64,000 nucleotides of DNA. Origin: Dyadobacter endophyticus (GTDB lineage Bacteria > Bacteroidota > Bacteroidia > Cytophagales > Spirosomataceae). The stretch is taken from assembly GCF_014641595.1 (NCBI RefSeq), contig NZ_BMIA01000002.1, forward strand, positions 620,001 through 684,000, in the 5' to 3' direction. Position numbers and translations under genes: made by a program. Below the pieces are notes generated by a model, which searched no databases, was not told the origin of the DNA, and saw nothing but the letters and a program-made list of their open reading frames with translations. Shown here piece by piece: positions 53,361-60,558 of the stretch. The first letter of the stretch is position 1. Each line of letters opens with the position of its first letter.

Positions 53361-54277
53361 ATGATCCGTTCAATCGAAATTTTACCAAGCTGGACCGTCC
53401 TCCTCGTAATTCAACAGTACCAACAAGCAAATCGAAACCAGTGGTAACCAGATACTCATTCAAGCTAATACTGCTTGAATCGAAGTTTTGCAAAAGGATA
53501 TTGAATTGAAAGTAGGCCTAAGATGTGGAGAACTCATTTGATAAAGCAAAACTTAGTTTAAATAGAGACTAAGCTTGATGAATAAATTGCTCCCGAAATG
53601 GTGAAATCATCGGAAAACTCAATTTGAAAGAATTTACTTCAATTAACTAATCAAAAAAATCTGTCAAAAAAAATCAGGGCTCTTCTGCATATGGAAATTT
53701 CTGGATTTATGCTCTTTCATCAGCCACGGTGAAAAGAAAAGGATTCAATTGTCTATAATATATTTAAAACCGATTCACCAATTAACGGTTCATTCGTCAG
53801 GACATATGTAACCGTTCGTCGAAAATACGATAGTATAAATAAATTGGAGCTTCAAAATCGCTAAACTTAAATACGATTAACCGTATAGGTTAAAAGTTGT
53901 AGTAAGAAGTTTGCTAATTATCCCCTGGGTTCTGGGGGATGATTCTCTTCATCAATAGACAAAAAAGAGTGCACCGTGCGTCGGCTTCGTTCGGATTCAC
54001 TACTGGACAACAATTCTTCCGAGAGGCAATTGTTAATGGATCAGCTAATCCATCACGGGTTGGATGTCTTTGATCACAGGGCGGATGTTCTGGGAAGATG
54101 GTTTAAAACCCCAACTGCCATTTGGCATTTTTACGGGATATTAGGTTAGCTATTACCCTGAACTAACTCGGTATTAGTTGCTGAAGCGCGAAATGGTGAG
54201 CTAAAAAACATAGAATCGGTGGTGGCTGAGCCGGTCAACTGAACCAAAACGACAAAAAATGTTCGACCTAAAGAAAA
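53361..54277. other. Gene-poor AT-rich region
   Basis: About 915 bases with stops in all frames apart from a short degenerate coding remnant near 53976-54149. Lower GC than the flanks. It may be decayed DNA from an insertion. Confidence 0.6.
53976..54149 (+). pseudogene. Possible remnant of an antitoxin-like gene (Xre/MbcA tail)
   Basis: From GTG 53976 a 57-codon frame reads VRRLRSDSLLDNNSSERQLL and continues to DVFDHRADVLGRWFKTP before TAG. The last part vaguely resembles the toxin-binding tail of Xre/MbcA antitoxins (FG..ekalrWL.tPn). No toxin gene adjoins. This is weak, and the frame may be chance. Confidence 0.2.
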
Positions 54278-54306
54278 AGCCACTTACATATAATTTGTAA
54301 GTGGCT
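54278..54306 (-). terminator. Terminator of tRNA-Ala
   Basis: AGCCACTTACA / TGTAAGTGGCT, 11-bp perfect stem with seven-base loop, followed on the minus strand by TTTTTC. Confidence 0.85.
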
Positions 54307-54316
54307 GATTATCAAG

Positions 54317-54390
<74 letters not shown>

Positions 54391-54524
54391 GATTTCAATG
54401 TTTCGCCGACATTCCCGATGGAATATCTGGCCCCCGATTGAGGAGTGCAAAGATGAAACAGAGAACTTTCAGATGCAAGCACCTGCATGATTTTATATTT
54501 CAATTTATATCTTTTCAAAAACCG

Positions 54525-54701
54525 CTATCGCGAACCGCCCCCAAATGCCTTAGCCAACAGCCAGATTACGATGGCGATAATGCCTACCACGAGAATTACG
54601 CCAGTCCAGACGCCGGTTTTAAAGATATCGCCGATGAGTTCGCAGCTAGTGAGCGTAAAAGACAACAGGAGGATAATCAGAAGATTGATGTAAGCTTTCA
54701 T
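54525..54701 (-). CDS. 58-residue lipoprotein with one membrane helix
   Basis: ATG 54701 gives MKAYINLLIILLLSFTLTSC (lipobox TSCE with Cys 20), then ELIGDIFKTGVWTGVILVVG, a membrane segment of about 20 residues, and a KAFGGGSR end. Similar short proteins are common in Bacteroidota and are sometimes misnamed phosphatidate cytidylyltransferase. Function unknown. TAG stop at 54525-54527. Confidence 0.75.
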   Translation of the reverse strand: MKAYINLLIILLLSFTLTSCELIGDIFKTGVWTGVILVVGIIAIVIWLLAKAFGGGSR

Positions 54702-54774
54702 GGGAAGGAATATTTAGTTAGTGATGCTAACCAATATTCAAAAACCATTCCATGAAAGGTTCGGGCCGATTTCG

Positions 54775-55299
54775 CTATTGATAAAGATTAATCGGAATAA
54801 GATTTTGGCGATCATTAGAGAGTAACATCTCAAAAAGGCGTACGGTTGCTTCCGCGTCACCATGAGCCCGGTGGCGGTTTTCGATCATAATTTCCAGACT
54901 CTCGCAAAGATTACCCAAACTGTACGATTTCAGGCCTGGGAAAATCTTCCGGCTCAGCTGCACGGTACAAAGCAAGTCGCGTTGAAAGTACTCATCTATT
55001 GCCCCGAATTCTTTTTTGATAAAGCCATAATCGAATTTGGCGTTGTGGGCCACGAACCACGCGTCGCGTGTCATTGCCCGCACAGCGTCCTGCACTTCGT
55101 AAAATGTGGGCGCGTCCTTAACCATCTCATTATCAATTCCCGTAAGCCGGGTTATAAATGGCGGAATGTATATCTCCGGGTTGATCAGCGAGTGAAAAAA
55201 ATCGACAATCTGCACACCATCGTGCCTGAATACAGCAATCTCCGTAATGCGTGCAGCTCCTCCCCCGCCCGTGGTCTCAATATCAACTATCGCATACAT
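54775..55299 (-). CDS. DnaQ-like 3'-5' exonuclease
   Basis: 174-residue DEDDh exonuclease. Motif I YAIVDIETTGGGG, motif II WFVAHNAKFDYGFIK and motif III HRAHGDAEATVRLFEMLL carry the four acidic metal ligands and the catalytic His. It lacks the extra GIY-YIG nuclease domain often fused in this phylum, so it is a compact stand-alone exonuclease, perhaps the proofreading subunit or a related nuclease. Confidence 0.88.
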   Translation of the reverse strand: MYAIVDIETTGGGGAARITEIAVFRHDGVQIVDFFHSLINPEIYIPPFITRLTGIDNEMVKDAPTFYEVQDAVRAMTRDAWFVAHNAKFDYGFIKKEFGAIDEYFQRDLLCTVQLSRKIFPGLKSYSLGNLCESLEIMIENRHRAHGDAEATVRLFEMLLSNDRQNLIPINLYQ

Positions 55300-55388
55300 T
55301 AATTACTCACACTGAAATGGTTACTCACAAATACTATTATCATCCGGCTTACCTGGTAGAAGATTTCAACACCACAAAAAAACAAAAA

Positions 55389-55410
55389 AATCCCCGCCGA
55401 AGCGAGGATT
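55389..55410 (-). terminator. Terminator of the tonB-like gene
   Basis: AATCCCCGC / GCGAGGATT with one mismatch, loop CGAA; seven T follow on the minus strand. Confidence 0.75.
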
Positions 55411-55450
55411 TTCTTCAATAACAGGGAGGCATCTACGCAATGAGCGATGA

Positions 55451-56473
55451 TCAGTCCAGTTGAAATGCAATCGGCAGTGTAAATCTTACCCTTACCGGAA
55501 CGCCGGCTTGCTTGCCCGGCATCCAGTCTTTCATCATCTTCACCACTCTAACCGCTTCTTCATCGCAACCAAATCCGATACCCTTCAATGCGGTCGCATT
55601 CTCTATTTTTCCATCAGAACCTACTGTAAATTGTACAAATACCTTCCCTTGCACGCCCGCTTGCGATGCAGGTCTGGGGTATTTAAGGTTTTTACGCAGG
55701 AAAGCCGACATCGCTTCATTTCCTCCCGCATATTGTGGCGACTGTTCTACATGCGTAAAAGTCTCATCTCTCCTCGTTTCGACGCCAGCGACTTCTGCCT
55801 TTGGCGCCGGTGCGTTTTCAACCGGAGGGGCAATCACGTCGATATTTTCAGCTCCGTCCACTGTTGCTGTCGACGGCTGCGCATTCTGAAGATCCTCCAC
55901 CACTGGCGGCAGTTCTTCAATTTCAACCTCGTTATCTGGAAGCACTTCGGGAGTCAGTGCCTTCACCGTTTTCTGCACTGGAGCTGGTTCCTCCTTTGCA
56001 GGCGGCACCGGCGGTTCTTCCATTTTAATGTTCACGGGGTTCACCTCCACCAACCAGGCAACATCGTCCGGTTTGGGATCGGGCGTGAGCCTCGCGTACA
56101 ATTTCGGGAACATCACCAGCAGCAGAAAAAACGCTACACCCATCACGACCGCCCGCTGGACGGTCTGGCCGTAACCTTTTCTCAGATCATACGCGCCGTA
56201 AGACTTGTTACGGTTCTCGAAGACGATGTCGTTCAAAGATTTTTCCATGGCTAATAGATTTTGATGATCAACACTCAGATTCAGGAGGGTTTGCGCATCA
56301 GCTGTTTTTACCATATCCTGGTAAATCTGCTCGAATGCCTGGCCATCCCAAAGACTTTCCTCCGCTTCACAAGCCAGGTGGTCGAGGATCTCCGGGAGCA
56401 ATTCCGGATCCAGCTTGTTGGCCTGCAAATACTTGCTTATTTGGTCAATGCGATTTTCCTGAAGGCGTTTCAT
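55451..56473 (-). CDS. TonB-type energy transducer with extra N-terminal helical domain
   Basis: 340 residues. From residue 76 this is a normal Bacteroidota TonB: MEKSLNDIVFENRNKSYGAY, a membrane anchor (AVVMGVAFFLLLVMFPKLYA), a Pro/Glu-rich linker (PVPPAKEEPAPVQKTVKALT) and the C-terminal TonB domain (YPRPASQAGVQGKVFVQFTV). Residues 1-75 are unusual: a helical domain with ELLPEILDHLACEAEESLWD, like the cytoplasmic prefix domains encoded next to PadR regulators. The gene lies 39 bases after padR, so it is regulated together with it. ATG 56473 was kept because the prefix has coding-like composition; an internal start at residue 76 would give ordinary TonB. Confidence 0.87.
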   Translation of the reverse strand: MKRLQENRIDQISKYLQANKLDPELLPEILDHLACEAEESLWDGQAFEQIYQDMVKTADAQTLLNLSVDHQNLLAMEKSLNDIVFENRNKSYGAYDLRKGYGQTVQRAVVMGVAFFLLLVMFPKLYARLTPDPKPDDVAWLVEVNPVNIKMEEPPVPPAKEEPAPVQKTVKALTPEVLPDNEVEIEELPPVVEDLQNAQPSTATVDGAENIDVIAPPVENAPAPKAEVAGVETRRDETFTHVEQSPQYAGGNEAMSAFLRKNLKYPRPASQAGVQGKVFVQFTVGSDGKIENATALKGIGFGCDEEAVRVVKMMKDWMPGKQAGVPVRVRFTLPIAFQLD

Positions 56474-56511
56474 AGATCGATCTGTTTAAAGATTAGCCAT
56501 GTACCTGTTAT

Positions 56512-56865
56512 TTATTCTGTTGCCAGTTTTTTGGGGGCTAGCAGTAATCTTACTGCATCTATAAAACGCTCTAAGTCATCGGTTTTAGTGCGCGCGGTTT
56601 CATTTCCGCGATGTGTCAGCGAATAATATTTCCGGAGACGCCCGTCCACCTCCACCGACTCGGTCAGCAGCAGCCCGTCCTGTTCCAATTTATGGAGTAC
56701 AGGATAAAGCGCACCGAATGTCAGGGCAATAGCGCCACCTGTTCTATCCTTAACCTCTTGGGTGATTTCATAACCGTACATGCGGTCGTGCTCTGCCAGC
56801 AAATTCAGCACGATGGTTTTTAATGTACCCCGTACATACTCGTTACTCGTTGTGTTATTCTCCAT
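56512..56865 (-). CDS. PadR-family transcriptional regulator
   Basis: 117-residue winged-helix repressor. GTLKTIVLNLLAEHDRMYGY, then ALTFGALYPVLHKLEQDGLL and GRLRKYYSLTHRGNE are PadR signatures. ATG 56865 (MENNTTSNEYVRG) is preferred to the frame start 56919, which adds a Cys-rich unrelated leader. An AT-rich region with alternating TATATA upstream (56885-56915) may hold its operator. It precedes the TonB-like gene. Confidence 0.9.
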   Translation of the reverse strand: MENNTTSNEYVRGTLKTIVLNLLAEHDRMYGYEITQEVKDRTGGAIALTFGALYPVLHKLEQDGLLLTESVEVDGRLRKYYSLTHRGNETARTKTDDLERFIDAVRLLLAPKKLATE

Positions 56866-56960
56866 GAGTGAAATTTTTATACAGCAAATATATATAAGTT
56901 TTTTATATATACAATACAAATCTACAAATTTCTTTTAATGAGGTCAAGAGAAATCTTCAA

Positions 56961-57431
56961 CTAGCTTTCAGCCAATGGAATAGAGCGGTTGATTCTTTCT
57001 TCCAGCGATATGAACGTTTCTGTGCGTTGGATACCGTTTACTTTCTGGATCTTGTCATGGAGGATTTCGCGAAGGTGCCCTGTGTCTCTGCAAACGATTT
57101 TCAGGAAGATACTATAAATTCCCGTAGTATAGTGGATATTCACAACTTCGGGTATCCCCTCCAATTCGGTGGCAACCTGCTCATACAACGAACTTTTATC
57201 GAGGTAAATTCCAAGAAAAGCGCTGATATCCCAGCCCAGTTTCGTCGGGTCGATCACGAGCTGGGAGCCCTTTACGATCCCCATGTGTTCCAGCTTTTTC
57301 ATGCGCACATGCACGGTCCCGCCGGAGACAAACACACGCTTGCCTATTTCCGTGTACGGTAACGCTGCGTTCTCGATCAGCAGGGAAAGGATGCGCAGAT
57401 CGGTACTGTCAATATCTGAATATTTTTGCAT
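56961..57431 (-). CDS. Lrp/AsnC-family regulator
   Basis: 156-residue regulator. N-terminal HTH (LRILSLLIENAALPYTEIGKR, SGGTVHVRMKKLEHMGIVKG) and C-terminal RAM domain (AFLGIYLDKSSLYEQVATEL, YSIFLKIVCRDTGHLREILH) that binds amino acids and forms octamers. Targets unknown. Closest neighbour is the divergent tRNA-like RNA promoter at 57541. Confidence 0.94.
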   Translation of the reverse strand: MQKYSDIDSTDLRILSLLIENAALPYTEIGKRVFVSGGTVHVRMKKLEHMGIVKGSQLVIDPTKLGWDISAFLGIYLDKSSLYEQVATELEGIPEVVNIHYTTGIYSIFLKIVCRDTGHLREILHDKIQKVNGIQRTETFISLEERINRSIPLAES

Positions 57432-57540
57432 TTTGTGTTAAAAGTTTGAATTCTTCGCAACAATCAATCTCAAATTATGAAAGAATCGTAAATTTTAACA
57501 ATTTTAAATGAAAATATTTTATAATTCAGAACAGAAGTTT

Positions 57541-57548
57541 TAGTTTTG
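57541..57548 (+). promoter_or_regulatory. -7 box upstream of the tRNA-like RNA
   Basis: TAGTTTTG matches TAnnTTTG exactly. Predicted start about 57554, some 50 bases before the tRNA-like fold. The -33 position has TTTT at 57518-57521, a weak match. Confidence 0.5.
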
Positions 57549-57606
57549 CAGAACCAAAATCAGAAAAGTAGTTGGAAACAACGCTTTATTCGATTTGAGA
57601 TCACAT

Positions 57607-57769
57607 TGTAGGGTGATGAAATTGGCAGCCATGCCCTCCTGTCTCGGGGGTGGTGAATAAGGGATAAACGCGGCATAATGCCGACGCAAGTCGACTGGGG
57701 TGGACCACCAACAGTATTTGTACCGTAGCTAACCGCACCGTGGGTGGTTCGAATCCCCCTCCTACAGCA
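57607..57769 (+). ncRNA. tRNA-like RNA with oversized variable region
   Basis: About 160 nt that fold like a tRNA. Acceptor TGTAGGG (57607-57613) pairs with CCTACA and T760 (57760-57766). D-stem ATG/CAT encloses AAATTGGCAGC, as in class II tRNAs. Anticodon stem CCCTC/GGGGG (57634-57650) holds loop CTGTCTC, formally anticodon GTC with U33. A T-arm with loop TTCGAAT has one mismatch (57743-57759). Between the anticodon and T-arm lie about 92 bases instead of 4-20, containing hairpins CGGCA-TAA-TGCCG and CGAC-GCAA-GTCG and a possible TGGTG/CACCA closing stem. It is not tmRNA by size or sequence. No CCA is encoded. Confidence 0.55.
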
Positions 57770-57842
57770 AAAAAAACTTGACAAGCGATTTTTTTCGTAT
57801 TAGTTTTATTTGGTTTTTAGTTTGTTGATGAAGTGTAATTTG

Positions 57843-57878
57843 ACACGCGGGTTCATTTTGAAACCTGCGTGTTTTTTT
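57843..57878 (+). terminator. Terminator between tRNA-like RNA and the convergent membrane gene
   Basis: ACACGCGGGTT / AACCTGCGTGT, 11 bp with one G-T pair and an eight-base loop, followed by T7. Confidence 0.8.
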
Positions 57879-57907
57879 ATGGCCGTTTCAAGCCCAATAG
57901 CAGCATT

Positions 57908-58207
57908 TCAGTGCCATTTACCACCCACCAGAATTGTCCCGACAATGATCCCAACCAATGCCAGCACAAGCATGATCACGGGAAGTAGCGCAACGAATGT
58001 GGCTGGCCTATCCGAGTGGAAGTAATATTTAATAAGAAGACTCGCGATAAGCAATACCGAGAGCACGAGGATCGGATAGAAAACCTGGCGGTAATATTCA
58101 GGATAGACATACCGCTGATCAGCGCGGAGCAACAGCCACGCTTTACGAATGAAATACACCAGCCCCGCCGATTCCAGGGTTACTGCTAGCCAAAATATTG
58201 TTTTCAT
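57908..58207 (-). CDS. Small three-TM membrane protein
   Basis: 99 residues. Hydrophobic segments TIFWLAVTLESAGLVYFIR, FYPILVLSVLLIASLLIKYY and VALLPVIMLVLALVGIIVGT. ATG 58207 is preferred; the frame is open to 58240. No family recognised and no obvious partner. Confidence 0.7.
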   Translation of the reverse strand: MKTIFWLAVTLESAGLVYFIRKAWLLLRADQRYVYPEYYRQVFYPILVLSVLLIASLLIKYYFHSDRPATFVALLPVIMLVLALVGIIVGTILVGGKWH

Positions 58208-58317
58208 GTCTTCCAGGTTAAACCAACCTGAAGTTAACAATCTGGCAGCACAGTCAGAACTCCGATTATCAATCGGTACGAAAAAGCTTTTCAGGCCGCC
58301 CCTTGCATGACACCCTA

Positions 58318-58358
58318 CGCGGGCCGAACATGTAAGCTAACCAACTGAACTACCAAGC
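58318..58358 (-). pseudogene. Degenerate tRNA-Asp copy, 5' part only
   Basis: Minus-strand 5' portion of a tRNA-Asp-derived repeat (acceptor-side TTGG, D-arm TAGTTCAGTTGGTTAGC), joined on its other side to unrelated sequence. First, truncated unit of the array. Confidence 0.75.
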
Positions 58359-58375
58359 AAAAGCCCTAAAACGCA

Positions 58376-58401
58376 AAAAGCCCAGATTTCTCTGAGCTTT
58401 T
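58376..58401 (-). terminator. GAAA-tetraloop hairpin, array unit 1
   Basis: 11-bp stem AAAAGCTCAGA / TCTGGGCTTTT on the minus strand closed by a GAAA tetraloop, followed by TTTTTGC-like sequence. It follows the degenerate tRNA of unit 1. Confidence 0.8.
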
Positions 58402-58405
58402 GTGC

Positions 58406-58484
58406 GGTCTGGCTGGGCCGGCACACCGGCGGGACTCGAACCGCGCAGGCCAAACATGTATGCTAACCAACTGAACTACCAAAC
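58406..58484 (-). pseudogene. tRNA-Asp-derived repeat with hairpin insertion, unit 1
   Basis: Keeps the D-arm, T-arm (loop TTCGAGT) and acceptor CCAGACC of tRNA-Asp. The anticodon stem-loop has lost GTC and pairing. A 17-base insertion between T-stem and acceptor contains GCCGG-CACA-CCGGC. Confidence 0.85.
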
Positions 58485-58500
58485 AAAAGCCCTAAAATGC

Positions 58501-58526
58501 AAAAGCCCAGATTTCTCTGAGCTTCT
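58501..58526 (-). terminator. GAAA-tetraloop hairpin, array unit 2
   Basis: Same 11-bp stem with one mismatch (C at 58525) and the GAAA tetraloop. Confidence 0.75.
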
Positions 58527-58530
58527 GTGC

Positions 58531-58609
58531 GGTCTGGCTGGGCCGGCACACCGGCGGGACTCGAACCCTGTGGGCCGAACATGTATGCTAACCAACTGAA
58601 CTACCAAGC
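58531..58609 (-). pseudogene. tRNA-Asp-derived repeat with hairpin insertion, unit 2
   Basis: As unit 1, 125 bp further along. Same insertion with GCCGG-CACA-CCGGC; the anticodon region reads TTCGGCC-like and does not pair. Confidence 0.85.
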
Positions 58610-58626
58610 AAAAGCCCCAAAATGCA

Positions 58627-58652
58627 AAAAGCCCAGATTTCTCTGAGCTTTT
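58627..58652 (-). terminator. GAAA-tetraloop hairpin, array unit 3
   Basis: Perfect 11-bp stem with the GAAA tetraloop. Confidence 0.8.
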
Positions 58653-58656
58653 GTGC

Positions 58657-58735
58657 GGTCTGGCTGGGCCGGCACACCGGCGGGACTCGAACCCTGTGGG
58701 CCGAACATGTAAGCTAACCAACTGAACTACCAAGC
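58657..58735 (-). pseudogene. tRNA-Asp-derived repeat with hairpin insertion, unit 3
   Basis: 126 bp after unit 2 and almost identical to it, with the same insertion hairpin. D- and T-arms are intact; the anticodon arm is not. Confidence 0.85.
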
Positions 58736-58752
58736 AAAAGCCCTAAAATGCA

Positions 58753-58778
58753 AAAAGCCCAGATTTCTCTGAGCTTTT
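58753..58778 (-). terminator. GAAA-tetraloop terminator after tRNA-Asp 1
   Basis: 11-bp stem AAAAGCTCAGA / TCTGGGCTTTT with GAAA loop and a T-run; this copy lies directly behind an intact tRNA, showing the original arrangement of tRNA plus terminator. Confidence 0.85.
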
Positions 58779-58781
58779 GTG

Positions 58782-58855
58782 CGGTCTGGACGGGACTCGA
58801 ACCCGCGACCCCATGCGTGACAGGCATGTATTCTAACCAACTGAACTACCAAACC
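58782..58855 (-). tRNA. tRNA-Asp (GTC), copy 1
   Basis: 74 nt. Acceptor GGTTTGG/CCAGACC, discriminator G, anticodon stem CATGC/GCATG with loop CTGTCAC, T-arm CGGGTTCGAGTCCCG. Identical to copies 2 and 3. Confidence 0.95.
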
Positions 58856-58883
58856 ATTAAATAAAGAACTTCAAAAAATCGGC

Positions 58884-58940
58884 GGTCTGGCTGGGCCGGC
58901 ATTCCGGCGGGACTTGAACCAGCGCAACTAACCAACAATA
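58884..58940 (-). pseudogene. Short degenerate tRNA piece with hairpin insertion
   Basis: Acceptor CCAGACC, insertion with GCCGG-CATT-CCGGC and T-loop, then only a fragment of the D-arm. The insertion stem is the same as in units 1-3 while the loop differs. Confidence 0.8.
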
Positions 58941-58953
58941 CTCAAAAAATCGG

Positions 58954-59027
58954 CGGTCTGGACGGGACTCGAACCCGCGACCCCATGCGTGACAGGCATG
59001 TATTCTAACCAACTGAACTACCAAACC
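58954..59027 (-). tRNA. tRNA-Asp (GTC), copy 2
   Basis: 74 nt, same sequence as copy 1. Confidence 0.95.
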
Positions 59028-59055
59028 ATTAAATAAAGAACTTCAAAAAATCGGC

Positions 59056-59112
59056 GGTCTGGCTGGGCCGGCATTCCGGCGGGACTTGAACCAGCGCAAC
59101 TAACCAACAATA
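59056..59112 (-). pseudogene. Short degenerate tRNA piece, second copy
   Basis: Exact repeat, 172 bases on, of the piece at 58884. Confidence 0.8.
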
Positions 59113-59125
59113 CTCAAAAAATCGG

Positions 59126-59199
59126 CGGTCTGGACGGGACTCGAACCCGCGACCCCATGCGTGACAGGCATGTATTCTAACCAACTGAACTACCAAACC
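59126..59199 (-). tRNA. tRNA-Asp (GTC), copy 3
   Basis: 74 nt, same sequence as copies 1 and 2; the first transcribed of the array. Confidence 0.95.
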
Positions 59200-59360
59200 G
59201 ATTCGTTCCACAATCGTCCTTGTAAAACGTGGTGCAAAACTACTATTAATATTTACGATTGCAACACCTTACACAGCAATTTAGTTATTTTATTTGTAAA
59301 ACAATAACCCTTCAATGAAGAATATTCTGAAAATGAAATAGTTGAACCACCAGAAAATTT

Positions 59361-60461
59361 ATGACCTTCATCAAAGAAATTTTAGTCGAGCTTGAAAAGC
59401 TCGCACCGCTGCCCTACCAGGAAGATTATGACAACGCGGGATTACTGGTAGGCTCGCCGGATACTGAAGTGGCTGGCATCCTTTTCACGCTCGACATTAC
59501 CGAGGAGGTCGTCGACGAGGCCATCCGTAAGCATTGTAACCTTATAGTGGCGCACCATCCTATTATTTTTAAGGGCCTAAAAAAACTCAACGGCAAGAAT
59601 TATATCGAGCGGACGGTGATGAAGGCGATCAAAAACGATATTGCGCTTTACGCGACGCATACCAACCTCGACCACGTCGTCGGTGGCGTGAACTCGCAGA
59701 TCGCCAGGCGTCTCGGCCTTCAGAATGTCAGAATACTGGCCCCCAAAAAGCAAATACTGACCAAACTGGCATTTTTCTGCCCTGTCGAAAATACGCAGAA
59801 CGTCCTGGAAGCACTTTTCGAGGCCGGCGCCGGCGAAATCGGCGAATACCGTAATTGCAGCTTCCGGAGCGAGGGACTAGGTACATTCCTTCCCGGCGAA
59901 AATGCAAACCCGGTTACCGGCACACGTGGAAAACTAGAAACGGCGGAAGAACACCGTGTGGAAGTAATACTGCCCTCGCATTTGCAAGCACAGGTGCTGA
60001 GCGCACTCAAGCGCGCGCACCCGTACGAGGAAGTAGCTTATTACATGTCTGCGCTGGAAAATGAAAACCAGGACGTCGGCGCCGGGGCGATCGGGGAACT
60101 TCCCGAGGCGATGGATACAGCCGGCTTTCTGACCCATTTGAAGGATAAAATGGACGCATCGGTGATCAGATACACAGAACCGACCGACCGCAAGATCCGG
60201 CGCGTGGCGGTCTGCGGTGGAGCTGGCAGTTTTTTGCTACGCAATGCCATTTCCGCAGGTGCCGACGCGTACGTGACGGCGGACTACAAGTATCATGAAT
60301 TTTTCGATGCCGAAGGACGCATTATCATCTGTGACATAGGGCATTACGAAAGTGAAGTATTTACGAAAAATTTATTGCATGAATATATATCAGGAAAATT
60401 TAGTAATTTCGCACTCTGTTTGTCAGAAATCAGTACTAATCCGGTGCGGTATTTTTCCTGA
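59361..60461 (+). CDS. Nif3-like dinuclear metal protein
   Basis: 366-residue hexameric Nif3/YbgI/YqfO family member. Metal ligands are visible in IVAHHPIIFKGLKKLNG, LYATHTNLDHVVGGVN and DIGHYESEVF. An inserted CutA-like domain of about 110 residues (LTKLAFFCPVENTQNVLEAL) makes it the long form. Biochemical role unresolved (GTP cyclohydrolase-like fold). It is followed after 97 bases by the zinc-ribbon coiled-coil gene, an association often seen in Bacteroidota. Confidence 0.92.
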   Translation: MTFIKEILVELEKLAPLPYQEDYDNAGLLVGSPDTEVAGILFTLDITEEVVDEAIRKHCNLIVAHHPIIFKGLKKLNGKNYIERTVMKAIKNDIALYATHTNLDHVVGGVNSQIARRLGLQNVRILAPKKQILTKLAFFCPVENTQNVLEALFEAGAGEIGEYRNCSFRSEGLGTFLPGENANPVTGTRGKLETAEEHRVEVILPSHLQAQVLSALKRAHPYEEVAYYMSALENENQDVGAGAIGELPEAMDTAGFLTHLKDKMDASVIRYTEPTDRKIRRVAVCGGAGSFLLRNAISAGADAYVTADYKYHEFFDAEGRIIICDIGHYESEVFTKNLLHEYISGKFSNFALCLSEISTNPVRYFS

Positions 60462-60558
60462 AAACCGGTTTTGACAACGAATTCTGCTGATAATCTGTTA
60501 ATATTAGGGCTGACTACCTCACCATTCAAGCATTGAAACAAGTCCATAAGAGACATAC

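Larger units (their letters stand above)
58783..59199. repeat. 172-bp tandem repeat carrying tRNA-Asp
   Basis: The tRNA-Asp gene plus the next spacer (with a small degenerate tRNA piece) repeats with a period of exactly 172 bases (58783, 58955, 59127). Spacer copies look identical, so the duplication is recent. Confidence 0.9.

Noticed and set aside
57601..57785. tmRNA
   Set aside because: Too short, and no tag-peptide reading frame or typical 5' end; the tRNA-like part alone explains the sequence.
58476..58733. 85-codon minus-strand frame in the tRNA array
   Set aside because: It results from reading tandem tRNA-derived repeats and shows the same repeated peptide; not protein-coding.
58318..58778. 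CRISPR array
   Set aside because: The period is 125-126 bp and the repeat is tRNA-derived with a terminator, with no short repeats and unique spacers.
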